Below, piece after piece: positions 17,278 to 23,156 of a stretch of DNA of 23,156 bases. The position numbers and the translations under genes are program-made. The notes beneath the pieces are model-generated. The model made no database searches, was not told the origin of the DNA, and worked only from the letters and a program-made list of their open reading frames with translations. How positions within the stretch are numbered: position 1 is the first letter of the stretch; each line of letters starts with the position of its first letter. Source of the DNA: an uncultured Spongiibacteraceae bacterium (GTDB lineage: Bacteria; Pseudomonadota; Gammaproteobacteria; Pseudomonadales; CAMLJR01); contig CAMLJR010000028.1 in the NCBI GenBank assembly GCA_946480345.1, positions 1 through 23,156 of the forward strand, read 5' to 3'.

Positions 17278-18285
17278 ATGTCACCCCATCCTATTTTACT
17301 GATTGGCGGCTCCGGAATGGTGGGTCGTTGGGCGGCGCGGTCTCTGCGCGAAGCACATGCTGATGCAAAACTGTTAATTGGCGGCCGCGACATCGATAAG
17401 GCAAGACAAGTTGCCGCCGAAGTCGGTAATGCGGAAGGTGTCGCGATCGATATGACCGCCGCCGATTTAGGGCTGGGCGACCGTCCGATCAGCGCCGTCG
17501 CTCTTTTTTTCACTGATCCTTCTCTGGCGGTGATGCGCTTCGCTCAAACCCGTGGCGTTCCGCATATCGGCATCTCTACCGCGCTCCATGGTATCGGTCC
17601 CGAAGTCGCCGCCTTTGTCCACAAGCCTAGCGCTGCGGCGATTGTTCTGGGCACCGAATGGCTAGTCGGCTCCGCGACTGTTCCTGCGCTTCACATTGCT
17701 AACGATTTCGGCCGGGTCGACGTTATCGATATCGGTGCGCTGGTCGACGAGCAGGATACGGGCGGTCCGGAGCAGGGACTTGACCACGACAGGGCAATGA
17801 AAACCTTGCCCCCGACGCTCACCCGTCACGATGGCAGCTACGTGTGGCACGCGGTTGGCGAGGCCACTGGCCGTTTTCGCAGCGTCGATGGGACCGAGTT
17901 GGATGGCTTCGCGATGTCGCTCGTCGATGTCGTCGGCCTCGCCGAGGAAACCGGTGCATCGCACGTGCAATTGAATCTCGCCGTGGGTGTCAGTTCGACG
18001 CGACGCGGCGGCGGAGCGCTATCGACAGAAGTCATTATCGAAATGGCGGGCGAAGATCATGCGGCCAAGCCACTTCGTACCAGACATGCCGTCGTCTTTC
18101 CTGGCGGCCAATTGCAGTTGACAGGATTGGGTGTCGCCATGGTTGTTGAGCGGTTGATCGGACTCGACGGACGGCCCGCAACCCCGCCTGGCCTCTACTT
18201 CCCTTACCAGCTGCTCGATTACGACGCCTATGTATCGCGGTTAACCCAAGCTGGCGGGCAGATTTTGAAGCTGGATGCCCTGTAA
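17278..18285 (+). CDS. NAD(P)-binding saccharopine-dehydrogenase-like reductase
   Basis: The 335-residue product begins with a Rossmann beta-alpha-beta unit: ILLIGGSGMVGRW with GGSGMVG at residues 10-16, then LLIGGRDIDKA, where the Arg could contact an NADP phosphate. The overall plan (short N-terminal Rossmann domain, then a larger alpha/beta domain) resembles saccharopine dehydrogenase-like or trans-acting enoyl reductase-type proteins. The exact reaction is not determinable. GAGGAG at 17263-17268 supports ATG 17278 over an in-frame TTG at 17245. It is the first gene after the TetR2 double operator and is followed by VOC1 after 12 nt, so it leads the operon. Confidence 0.78.
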   Translation: MSPHPILLIGGSGMVGRWAARSLREAHADAKLLIGGRDIDKARQVAAEVGNAEGVAIDMTAADLGLGDRPISAVALFFTDPSLAVMRFAQTRGVPHIGISTALHGIGPEVAAFVHKPSAAAIVLGTEWLVGSATVPALHIANDFGRVDVIDIGALVDEQDTGGPEQGLDHDRAMKTLPPTLTRHDGSYVWHAVGEATGRFRSVDGTELDGFAMSLVDVVGLAEETGASHVQLNLAVGVSSTRRGGGALSTEVIIEMAGEDHAAKPLRTRHAVVFPGGQLQLTGLGVAMVVERLIGLDGRPATPPGLYFPYQLLDYDAYVSRLTQAGGQILKLDAL

Positions 18286-18297
18286 AGAGGATTCGCA

Positions 18298-18714
18298 ATG
18301 TTTAAAGGTGACGCCCAGTTCTTAGGTGCAGCGCTTGCGGTTAACGATCTCGAGAAGAGTGCGACTTTTTATAAGGCTGTCTGCGGACTGACTGAGATGG
18401 GGCGGCTCAATGCTCAGCTTGGTGGGCGCGATATCACCGAGGTCCTGTTCAATTTTCGCGGTGAAGGTCCAGCCACCTTCATGCTGCTGAAACACGCGAC
18501 GCCGTTCACGCCTCCCACTGACGAGGCGATGATTTTTTTCACCACCGAAGATCTCCAGGCGTTTTTCGAGCGCGCGGTGGAGCACGGCGCCGAGGTTGTC
18601 GACGCGCCTTTATATCGTGCGGATTATGGCGTTGCATCGGCTCTTCTCAGGGATCTGGAAGGGCATCTGTTCGGAGCTATTGAACAGCCCCGATCGCTTG
18701 TCGGCGCGAATTAA
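18298..18714 (+). CDS. VOC/glyoxalase-fold protein, copy 1
   Basis: The 138-residue product has the VOC two-module pattern: LAVNDLEKSATFYKAVCGLTE near residues 13-33, then FTTEDLQAFFERAVEHGAEV and DLEGHLFGAIEQP. VOC proteins include glyoxalase I, extradiol dioxygenases, fosfomycin resistance enzymes and epimerases. At the usual first and second metal-ligand positions (seven residues before the two VOC aspartates) I see Gly10 and Met, not His. Only the terminal Glu is kept, so metal-dependent chemistry is doubtful. It is closely related to the next gene (45 of the first 65 residues identical without gaps). The Shine-Dalgarno AGAGGA lies 6 nt before the ATG. Confidence 0.82.
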   Translation: MFKGDAQFLGAALAVNDLEKSATFYKAVCGLTEMGRLNAQLGGRDITEVLFNFRGEGPATFMLLKHATPFTPPTDEAMIFFTTEDLQAFFERAVEHGAEVVDAPLYRADYGVASALLRDLEGHLFGAIEQPRSLVGAN

Positions 18715-18744
18715 CACGGTGTCTCCGGATTCGGCCGTCGCTCA

Positions 18745-18770
18745 GGATCGTCCCCGGTCGGGGCCAATCC
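18745..18770 (+). other. Hairpin in the VOC1-VOC2 spacer
   Basis: The 97-bp gap between the two VOC genes is the longest inside this operon. It contains nested inverted repeats: GGAT/ATCC outside and CCCC-GGTC-GGGG inside, separated by 3-nt internal loops. No T run follows, so it is not an intrinsic terminator. It could shape message stability or be a leftover of the duplication. Confidence 0.3.
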
Positions 18771-18811
18771 AATCGTTCCCAATGGTGATTGCATACTAAA
18801 GAGGATTTCCA

Positions 18812-19261
18812 ATGACGAAGGGTTACGCCCAATTCGCGAGCACAACACTGGTGATCAACGATCTGGAGAAATGCGCGGCTTTTTACAAGTCGGTCTGCGG
18901 ACTGACTGAGGTAGCGCGGCTCACCGCCAAAGTCGGCGGACGCGATATCGCCGAAATTTTGTTCAACTTCCGTGGCGAGGGCGCAGCCACTTTCGTGCTC
19001 TTGAAGTACTTGGGAGAGCCAGCACCAGCTATTGGTGAGACGATCAATGTTTTCGCCACGGAGGATATGGAATCGTTTATCGAGCGCGCGACACAGCATG
19101 GCGCTGTGATTGTCGATACGCCGTCTTACAATGCTGAATACGGTGTGACATCGGCTTTTATTCAAGATCCAGAGGGGCATCTTATTGGCGTCTATGAGCC
19201 GCCTTCATTAGCCGCCCACAAGCATTCCGACGAGGGCAGCATCGTCGACGCAGTTTCGTAG
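18812..19261 (+). CDS. VOC/glyoxalase-fold protein, copy 2
   Basis: The 149-residue product is a tandem paralogue of the preceding gene. It shares VCGLTE, GGRDI and LFNFRGEG, and it has the same 11-base upstream context (TAAAGAGGATT, ending 5 or 6 nt before each ATG). It carries Ser10 and Ile at the places where metal-binding VOC enzymes have His, while a Glu is kept in GHLIGVYEPP. A short extra C-terminal tail (AHKHSDEGSIVDAVS) is absent from copy 1. The two copies could form heterodimers, since VOC active sites often lie at module or subunit interfaces; that is inference. PhyH2 follows after 20 nt. Confidence 0.82.
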   Translation: MTKGYAQFASTTLVINDLEKCAAFYKSVCGLTEVARLTAKVGGRDIAEILFNFRGEGAATFVLLKYLGEPAPAIGETINVFATEDMESFIERATQHGAVIVDTPSYNAEYGVTSAFIQDPEGHLIGVYEPPSLAAHKHSDEGSIVDAVS

Positions 19262-19281
19262 TCGATATGTAAGGACATTTT

Positions 19282-20142
19282 ATGACCGGTTTAGCTCATT
19301 TGAATAATGACAATGCGACCGTCGATGATGTTGTCACGGCCATCGAGCGCGATGGGGGCGTAATTATCGATGACTTTTTATCGCCTGAAGATGTTGAGGC
19401 TTTTAAAGCCGATATGCGCCCTTATCTGGAGAGCTACGGTAACTCCGAGGATTCTTTTTTAGGCTTTCAGACCAAGCGCGTGGGTGCTGTCTTCGGCAAA
19501 TCGCGCAAGGCGGCCAACGTGGCCACACATCCCTTGTTTCTCGGCGCGGCTGAACGGTTGATCGATAAGCCGTACACCATTTCGTCAATAGAGCAGCCGT
19601 TCGATATCCATCCGGGTCTGCGCATCGGCGTTACCCAAGTCATACAGATCGGGCCCGGCCAAGGTGCACAGGGACTACATCGCGACCAACTGGTAGTGCT
19701 GTGGCGGAACCCGGAAGGGCAGCGCGACATACGTCTTCAGATCATGGTGGCGTTGACGGATTTCACCGCCGAGAACGGCGGTACCCATATGGTTCCGGGC
19801 AGTCATTTATGGAATGACGAGCGTACACCCGACCCGTCGGAAGCGATTCCGACTGAGATGAAAGCAGGCTCGGCCGCGCTGTTCTTGGGGACTACCTACC
19901 ATGGCGGCGGGACCAATCAGACCGAAAACGAGTTTCGTATCGGCTTCACCATGGCGCTCGATTCGGCGCTGATTCGTCAGGAGGAGAACATGTACCTCTC
20001 CCTTTCTCCTGAAGTGGTGAAAAGTTATCCGGAGCAGGTGCAGCGATTACTTGGATGGGCTTCGCATCCTGTGCTCAACACCGGCTGGGTCGACATCGAT
20101 GGAAAGATGGCGGACCCAAACAGACTGTTGGGGTCGAGCTGA
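19282..20142 (+). CDS. Phytanoyl-CoA dioxygenase (PhyH)-family oxygenase, PhyH2
   Basis: The 286-residue product keeps the facial triad His133 and Asp135 (GLHRDQ) and His207 (TYHGGGTNQT), with Arg219 for 2-oxoglutarate. The block DFTAENGGTHMVPGSHLW sits near residues 160-177. It is as divergent from PhyH1 as from PhyH3 by eye, so it likely has its own substrate position or selectivity. AAGGA at 19271-19275 is 6 nt before the ATG. It is last in the TetR2-controlled unit reductase-VOC1-VOC2-PhyH2. Like PhyH1 it shows an RQEEN motif after the second strand set (about residues 232-236). Confidence 0.86.
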   Translation: MTGLAHLNNDNATVDDVVTAIERDGGVIIDDFLSPEDVEAFKADMRPYLESYGNSEDSFLGFQTKRVGAVFGKSRKAANVATHPLFLGAAERLIDKPYTISSIEQPFDIHPGLRIGVTQVIQIGPGQGAQGLHRDQLVVLWRNPEGQRDIRLQIMVALTDFTAENGGTHMVPGSHLWNDERTPDPSEAIPTEMKAGSAALFLGTTYHGGGTNQTENEFRIGFTMALDSALIRQEENMYLSLSPEVVKSYPEQVQRLLGWASHPVLNTGWVDIDGKMADPNRLLGSS

Positions 20143-20220
20143 TCTACTGTTGCTGAACAATTCCGCCTACTTCATCCCCTCCCTTTCTTCCTGGTCACAT
20201 AAATCGCCCCTTGTTTACAC

Positions 20221-20237
20221 GCCCCGATCCTCGGGGC
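20221..20237 (+). terminator. Possible terminator hairpin after PhyH2
   Basis: A perfect 7-bp stem GCCCCGA (20221-20227), loop TCC and TCGGGGC (20231-20237) lies 78 nt past the PhyH2 stop. There is no T run on either strand, so an intrinsic terminator is unproven. It ends 6 bp upstream of the P2 -35 box. It may act with Rho, protect a 3' end, or be part of the promoter region. Confidence 0.35.
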
Positions 20238-20243
20238 AGACGC

Positions 20244-20303
20244 TTGACAAAAAGTTAAGGGCGTTTTAACGTGATCCAATGTTGAAATAATTCAACATTG
20301 GAT
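20244..20303 (+). promoter_or_regulatory. Promoter-operator P2 upstream of the NmrA-PhyH3 unit
   Basis: TTGACA (20244-20249) is followed by a poor -10 and then by the palindrome ATGTTGAA-ATAA-TTCAACAT (20279-20298), which extends to perfect 13-bp arms (20274-20286 and 20291-20303). From the first base of TTGACA to the palindrome is 35 bp, exactly as at 14683. Counting from TTGACA to the end of the core palindrome, 41 of 55 positions match P1. The site overlaps the expected transcription start. The same repressor (candidate TetR1) therefore probably controls both units. Confidence 0.75.
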
Positions 20304-20459
20304 TCTAAAGGCGCTGGCCGGAAATTCTTAACCCGAGTCAGGCCCTTCGCAGAGGGCGTGTATGAGTCAACGAGTTGGGCCAAATGGACGACGTGGCGGA
20401 GGTATAGCAACCGCTGCCACGTCGGCGTCATACGTACCGCGATTCCGGAAATCCTTGGA
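20304..20459 (+). promoter_or_regulatory. Long 5' leader of the NmrA-like gene with two stem-loops
   Basis: The stretch from the operator to the chosen GTG start is about 160 nt. It holds a small hairpin GCCCT-TCGCAG-AGGGC near 20343 and a strong 9-bp stem CGACGTGGC (20389-20397) / GCCACGTCG (20416-20424) with an 18-nt loop. The frame is open through the leader and could in principle encode an N-terminal extension. Its residues (Trp/Arg-rich) do not look like a Rossmann enzyme N-terminus. A regulatory leader is possible but unproven. Confidence 0.35.
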
Positions 20460-21335
20460 GTGAGGATTGGCGTAAGCGGTGCCAGCGGCCATCTCGGCCA
20501 GGTCGTGTTACAGCGGCTGCGAGAATTGCCGGGCGATCACACCGTTGCGGGAATTTCTCGCTCGCCACACACGGTGCAGCACGCCGACGAATCGCGGTTT
20601 GGCGACTATAACCATCCGGAGACATTACAAGCGGCCTATTTCGGACTGGATCGCCTGCTGATCATACCGACGCTCGACGTCAGGTACGGCGCTCGAGCAC
20701 GGCAACTGGTCGACGCGATAAACGCAGCGCTGAGGGCCGATGTCGGTCACATCGTTCTCATTTCCGATGTTGGGACTCGCGATGAGTCCGAGCCCAGTTT
20801 TGGAGCCGGCAGTTGGGCGGGTGAGCAGTGCCTCATTAAATTCGCAAAGTCCTGGACGATCCTTCGATGCAACTACTTCATGGAATCCTTCGCTCGGGAA
20901 GTGTTGCTGTGGCAGTCCGTCGGACGGTTAGCGGAACTGGGCGAGAACAGGATCGGGTTTGTGAGCCGTGACGATGTGGCTGCGGCGGCGGCAGAAATCC
21001 TCGTTGGCGCGGGACATTCGGGAGCAATCTACAACGCCACTGGACCTGAGGCGCTGTCGGTCGCTGACCGGGTCGCGCTGATATCGAGAGTGACAGATAC
21101 GCCAATAGAGGGCATCAAGACGTCGCTCGCCGGACTCCGGCAGGAACTACAGGCGGCCGGATTTCCCGAGGATTTTCTCGATCTCGTCGTAGATATCAAG
21201 CGCAAAACCGCGGAGTCGGGCTTCGATATCGTCACCGGCGATGTTGAGCAACTCACTGGCCGTCGGCCGACTTCGCTCGATGAGGTTCTGACCAACTTAT
21301 ATCGTCAGAGGACGAGCGGATCATTAAAGAAATAG
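20460..21335 (+). CDS. NmrA-like NAD(P)-binding oxidoreductase
   Basis: The 291-residue product begins VRIGVSGASGHLGQVVLQRL, with the nucleotide-binding GASGHLG motif at residues 7-13. NmrA-type/atypical SDR features follow (DRLLIIPTL, GHIVLISDVG, SWTILRCNYFMES). Such proteins are NAD(P)H quinone or carbonyl reductases or redox sensors; the active Tyr-Lys pair of classical SDRs is not obvious. I choose GTG 20460 because family members start at this strand. The longer open frame from TTG 20298 would start inside the operator. The ribosome site is not ideal (GGAA about 10 nt upstream). First gene of the P2 unit, 41 nt before PhyH3. Confidence 0.75.
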   Translation: MRIGVSGASGHLGQVVLQRLRELPGDHTVAGISRSPHTVQHADESRFGDYNHPETLQAAYFGLDRLLIIPTLDVRYGARARQLVDAINAALRADVGHIVLISDVGTRDESEPSFGAGSWAGEQCLIKFAKSWTILRCNYFMESFAREVLLWQSVGRLAELGENRIGFVSRDDVAAAAAEILVGAGHSGAIYNATGPEALSVADRVALISRVTDTPIEGIKTSLAGLRQELQAAGFPEDFLDLVVDIKRKTAESGFDIVTGDVEQLTGRRPTSLDEVLTNLYRQRTSGSLKK

Positions 21336-21376
21336 CAGTAAGCATGGTTTAAACGCAGCGCAGATCGAGGTGATAC

Positions 21377-22348
21377 ATGAACACAGATACGAATAACAAC
21401 TCATCCGAACGCAATGCATCGGCGGCGCGCAGCACGCTGTCTCGATCGGTTGCAGCGGGGGTGTCCACGGGGCTCACGACATTGCCACCGACTGCAACGG
21501 CGGACGATATTCAGGCAGTGGTTGATCGCGATGGGGCCGTCATCGTGCAACAGGTGCTGTCGCCCGATCTGCTGGCGCGAATCATTGCCGATCTAGAGCC
21601 ACATCTGGTCGGGATTAACCCTAAAACGGATTACGACGGCGACGCCTACGGCGCGTTTCTTCCGAAGACAAAACGGTTGGAAGGCCTCGTTCAGAAGAGC
21701 GATGCCGTCGTCGAAGCCATTCTGAACGAACGCTACCTCGCCTGGGCTGAAAAAAGCCTGGACTGGTGCGGCGAAATTCAGCTCAACGCCGCGCAAATGA
21801 TCGAAATCGGTCCCGGCGAGGATGCACAGGTGTTGCATCGCGACGAAGGTACGTGGCCCCAGATTGCCGGCGGCGAGCGGCAGCTCCTCGTGAATTGTTT
21901 ACTGGCGCTGTCCGATTTCACCGAGGAAGTAGGGGCGACACGCGTAGTCATCGGGAGTCATAAGGACATGAGCATCGATCCCTTCACGCTCGACCCCGCG
22001 ACCGTCAGTGTTCCAGCGCTGATGAAGGCGGGAGACGCGCTGTTCTACACCGGAAAGTCGATCCACGGCGGCGGGGCGAATAAAACGACCGATTTTTATC
22101 GGCGCGCCATCACCATCTCCTTTGCGCTCGGGTGGCTCAAGCCCGAGGAAGCGCACACGTTGTCGGTCACGCCGGAGCGTATGCGCGAGCTTCCCCGACG
22201 CATCCGGGAATTGTGCAGCTTCGCCGGTTATCACATGTTCGGCACGGCGATGCCGGTATTCAGCCACCGGCTTCAGATGCGGGATCCCTACACCGTCTTG
22301 TTCGGTGAGCAGCGGTACGACTATCAGAAACAGAAGCCATCTGCCTGA
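21377..22348 (+). CDS. Phytanoyl-CoA dioxygenase (PhyH)-family oxygenase, PhyH3
   Basis: The 323-residue product keeps His154 and Asp156 (VLHRDE) and His230 (SIHGGGANKT), with Arg242/243 as the likely 2-oxoglutarate anchor. It has DFTEEVGATRVVIGSH near residues 180-195. It is longer than PhyH1 and PhyH2 because of an Asn/Ser-rich N-terminal extension of about 35 residues (MNTDTNNNSSERNASAARS), with no signal peptide or membrane segment. It is probably disordered. GAGGTGA lies just upstream of the ATG. It lies between the NmrA-like gene and PhyH4 and is probably transcribed from P2. Confidence 0.86.
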   Translation: MNTDTNNNSSERNASAARSTLSRSVAAGVSTGLTTLPPTATADDIQAVVDRDGAVIVQQVLSPDLLARIIADLEPHLVGINPKTDYDGDAYGAFLPKTKRLEGLVQKSDAVVEAILNERYLAWAEKSLDWCGEIQLNAAQMIEIGPGEDAQVLHRDEGTWPQIAGGERQLLVNCLLALSDFTEEVGATRVVIGSHKDMSIDPFTLDPATVSVPALMKAGDALFYTGKSIHGGGANKTTDFYRRAITISFALGWLKPEEAHTLSVTPERMRELPRRIRELCSFAGYHMFGTAMPVFSHRLQMRDPYTVLFGEQRYDYQKQKPSA

Positions 22349-22438
22349 TGCCGAATTGACGATTAAGCAACTGCTCGAGGCGAGTTGATCTTCTCACTAA
22401 GAGCTAAAACCAACCCAAAAGAATTAGAGGTGATTGAC

Positions 22439-23156
22439 ATGTCCGTTGGAGATTCGCTCTCGATAGATGACTATCAGACCGCGCGACGGGAGGCGGCAGT
22501 AGTAGTGCCATTGGATTTCAAAGAAGCCCTGCCGCAACCCACGCCAGATCTGGAAACGGCAAAGGCTGACCTGCAACGCGCCGGCTATGCGATTTTGACC
22601 GGTGCGATTTTACCGGACAAGGTTGAACTTGCGCGGCGAGTGGTGGCGTCTGAAATTGCCCGTGAAGAGGCGATTGACCTGAGTCAGGTAAGTCAGTTCT
22701 TCGTCGATCCTGATGCCAAGAATCGGCGGCTGTATTCCCTTCCGGACCGGCATCCGGTGTTTCTGGAACTCATAGAGCACCCGGTGTTGCTTGAGCTGGT
22801 CAAGCACATCCTCGGACCTACGGTGCTCAACGAAAGTTATCTGGTTCACAGCCTCGATTCCAACGTGACCTACCCCGGCAGTGGCTCGCAGTTCATCCAT
22901 CTCGATGCAAGTCGGGACACGCGTGATCAGGTCAACCCGTACCAAGCGCGGTTCATCTGGTGTCTCGATCCATTTGACGAAGAGAACGGCGCCACCCGCG
23001 TTGTTCCTGGAAGCCATCGTTGGAATGATCGGATCGATATGTCCGGCGGCACTTTCTACGAGTCCGTCCCGGCAATTGCGCCCGCAGGATCGCTGCTCAT
23101 TTACACCGATATGCTGCTCCACGGTACGGGCGCAAATGTTTCAGCCAACAGACAGC
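22439..23156 (+). CDS. Phytanoyl-CoA dioxygenase (PhyH)-family oxygenase, PhyH4 (partial, runs off the window)
   Basis: The open frame begins at ATG 22439 (AGAGGTG about 8 nt upstream) and continues for 239 codons to the window end without a stop. His154 and Asp156 (FIHLDASRD), DEENGATRVVPGSHRW and His228 (LLHGTGANVS) with Arg238 mark it as a fourth PhyH oxygenase. It differs from the other three in an HGTG instead of HGGG turn and in a long N-terminal lead before the fold (VVPLDFKEALPQPTPDL). The 90-nt gap after PhyH3 shows no terminator, so it likely belongs to the P2 unit. The C-terminus and any further genes lie beyond the window. Confidence 0.84.
   Translation, partial: MSVGDSLSIDDYQTARREAAVVVPLDFKEALPQPTPDLETAKADLQRAGYAILTGAILPDKVELARRVVASEIAREEAIDLSQVSQFFVDPDAKNRRLYSLPDRHPVFLELIEHPVLLELVKHILGPTVLNESYLVHSLDSNVTYPGSGSQFIHLDASRDTRDQVNPYQARFIWCLDPFDEENGATRVVPGSHRWNDRIDMSGGTFYESVPAIAPAGSLLIYTDMLLHGTGANVSANRQ

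Noticed and set aside
18777..18787. Third TetR2-like site (TCCCAATGGTG) before VOC2
   Set aside because: It matches TACCAATGGTA at 9 of 11 positions but is not palindromic at the ends. A match of this quality is expected about once by chance in a region of this size.
20298..20459. Longer NmrA-like protein starting at TTG 20298
   Set aside because: The start lies inside the operator at or near the expected transcription start. The added Trp/Arg-rich residues precede a normal Rossmann N-terminus.

Overview
The window is chromosomal DNA from a proteobacterium, most likely a gammaproteobacterium. It holds the end of the S10 operon, then complete spc and alpha ribosomal-protein operons with rpmJ directly after secY (no adk, map or infA in between). 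A C-minus (zinc-free) S14 follows the same pattern, and uvrA is divergent from ssb. The PEP-CTERM protein and the Fe/2OG dioxygenase-rich accessory cluster fit environmental lineages such as the Cellvibrionales/Spongiibacteraceae, but that finer placement is a guess.

Layout: (1) 1-9266, plus strand: tail of rplP, then rpmC-rpsQ-rplN-rplX-rplE-rpsN-rpsH-rplF-rplR-rpsE-rpmD-rplO-secY-rpmJ, then rpsM-rpsK-rpsD-rpoA-rplQ, closed by a strong terminator. (2) 9342-12969, minus strand: a secreted PEP-CTERM protein with its own terminator and a structured leader, then uvrA. (3) 13114-13644, plus strand: ssb and its terminator. (4) 13757-23156: an accessory oxidoreductase cluster that runs off the right end of the window.

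The accessory cluster has two TetR-family regulators, four divergent phytanoyl-CoA dioxygenase (PhyH)-family Fe(II)/2-oxoglutarate oxygenases (the last cut by the window end), a luciferase-like flavin monooxygenase, two Rossmann-fold NAD(P)-binding proteins (one saccharopine-dehydrogenase-like, one NmrA-like) and a tandem pair of VOC/glyoxalase-fold proteins. It looks organised as three transcription units. Unit 1 is PhyH1-LLM. Unit 2 is reductase-VOC1-VOC2-PhyH2, divergent from the second tetR. Unit 3 is NmrA-PhyH3-PhyH4. Units 1 and 3 share a duplicated promoter-operator module: TTGACA, then exactly 35 bp from its first base to an ATGTTGAA-N4-TTCAACAT palindrome. Unit 2 carries a different double operator, two TACCA-N-TGGTA palindromes flanking a -10 box, beside the second tetR.

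The simplest reading is one pathway of oxidative transformation of an unidentified, probably hydrophobic, small molecule under two repressor circuits. The substrate cannot be read from the sequence. No rRNA, tRNA, CRISPR array, IS element or integrase was seen.
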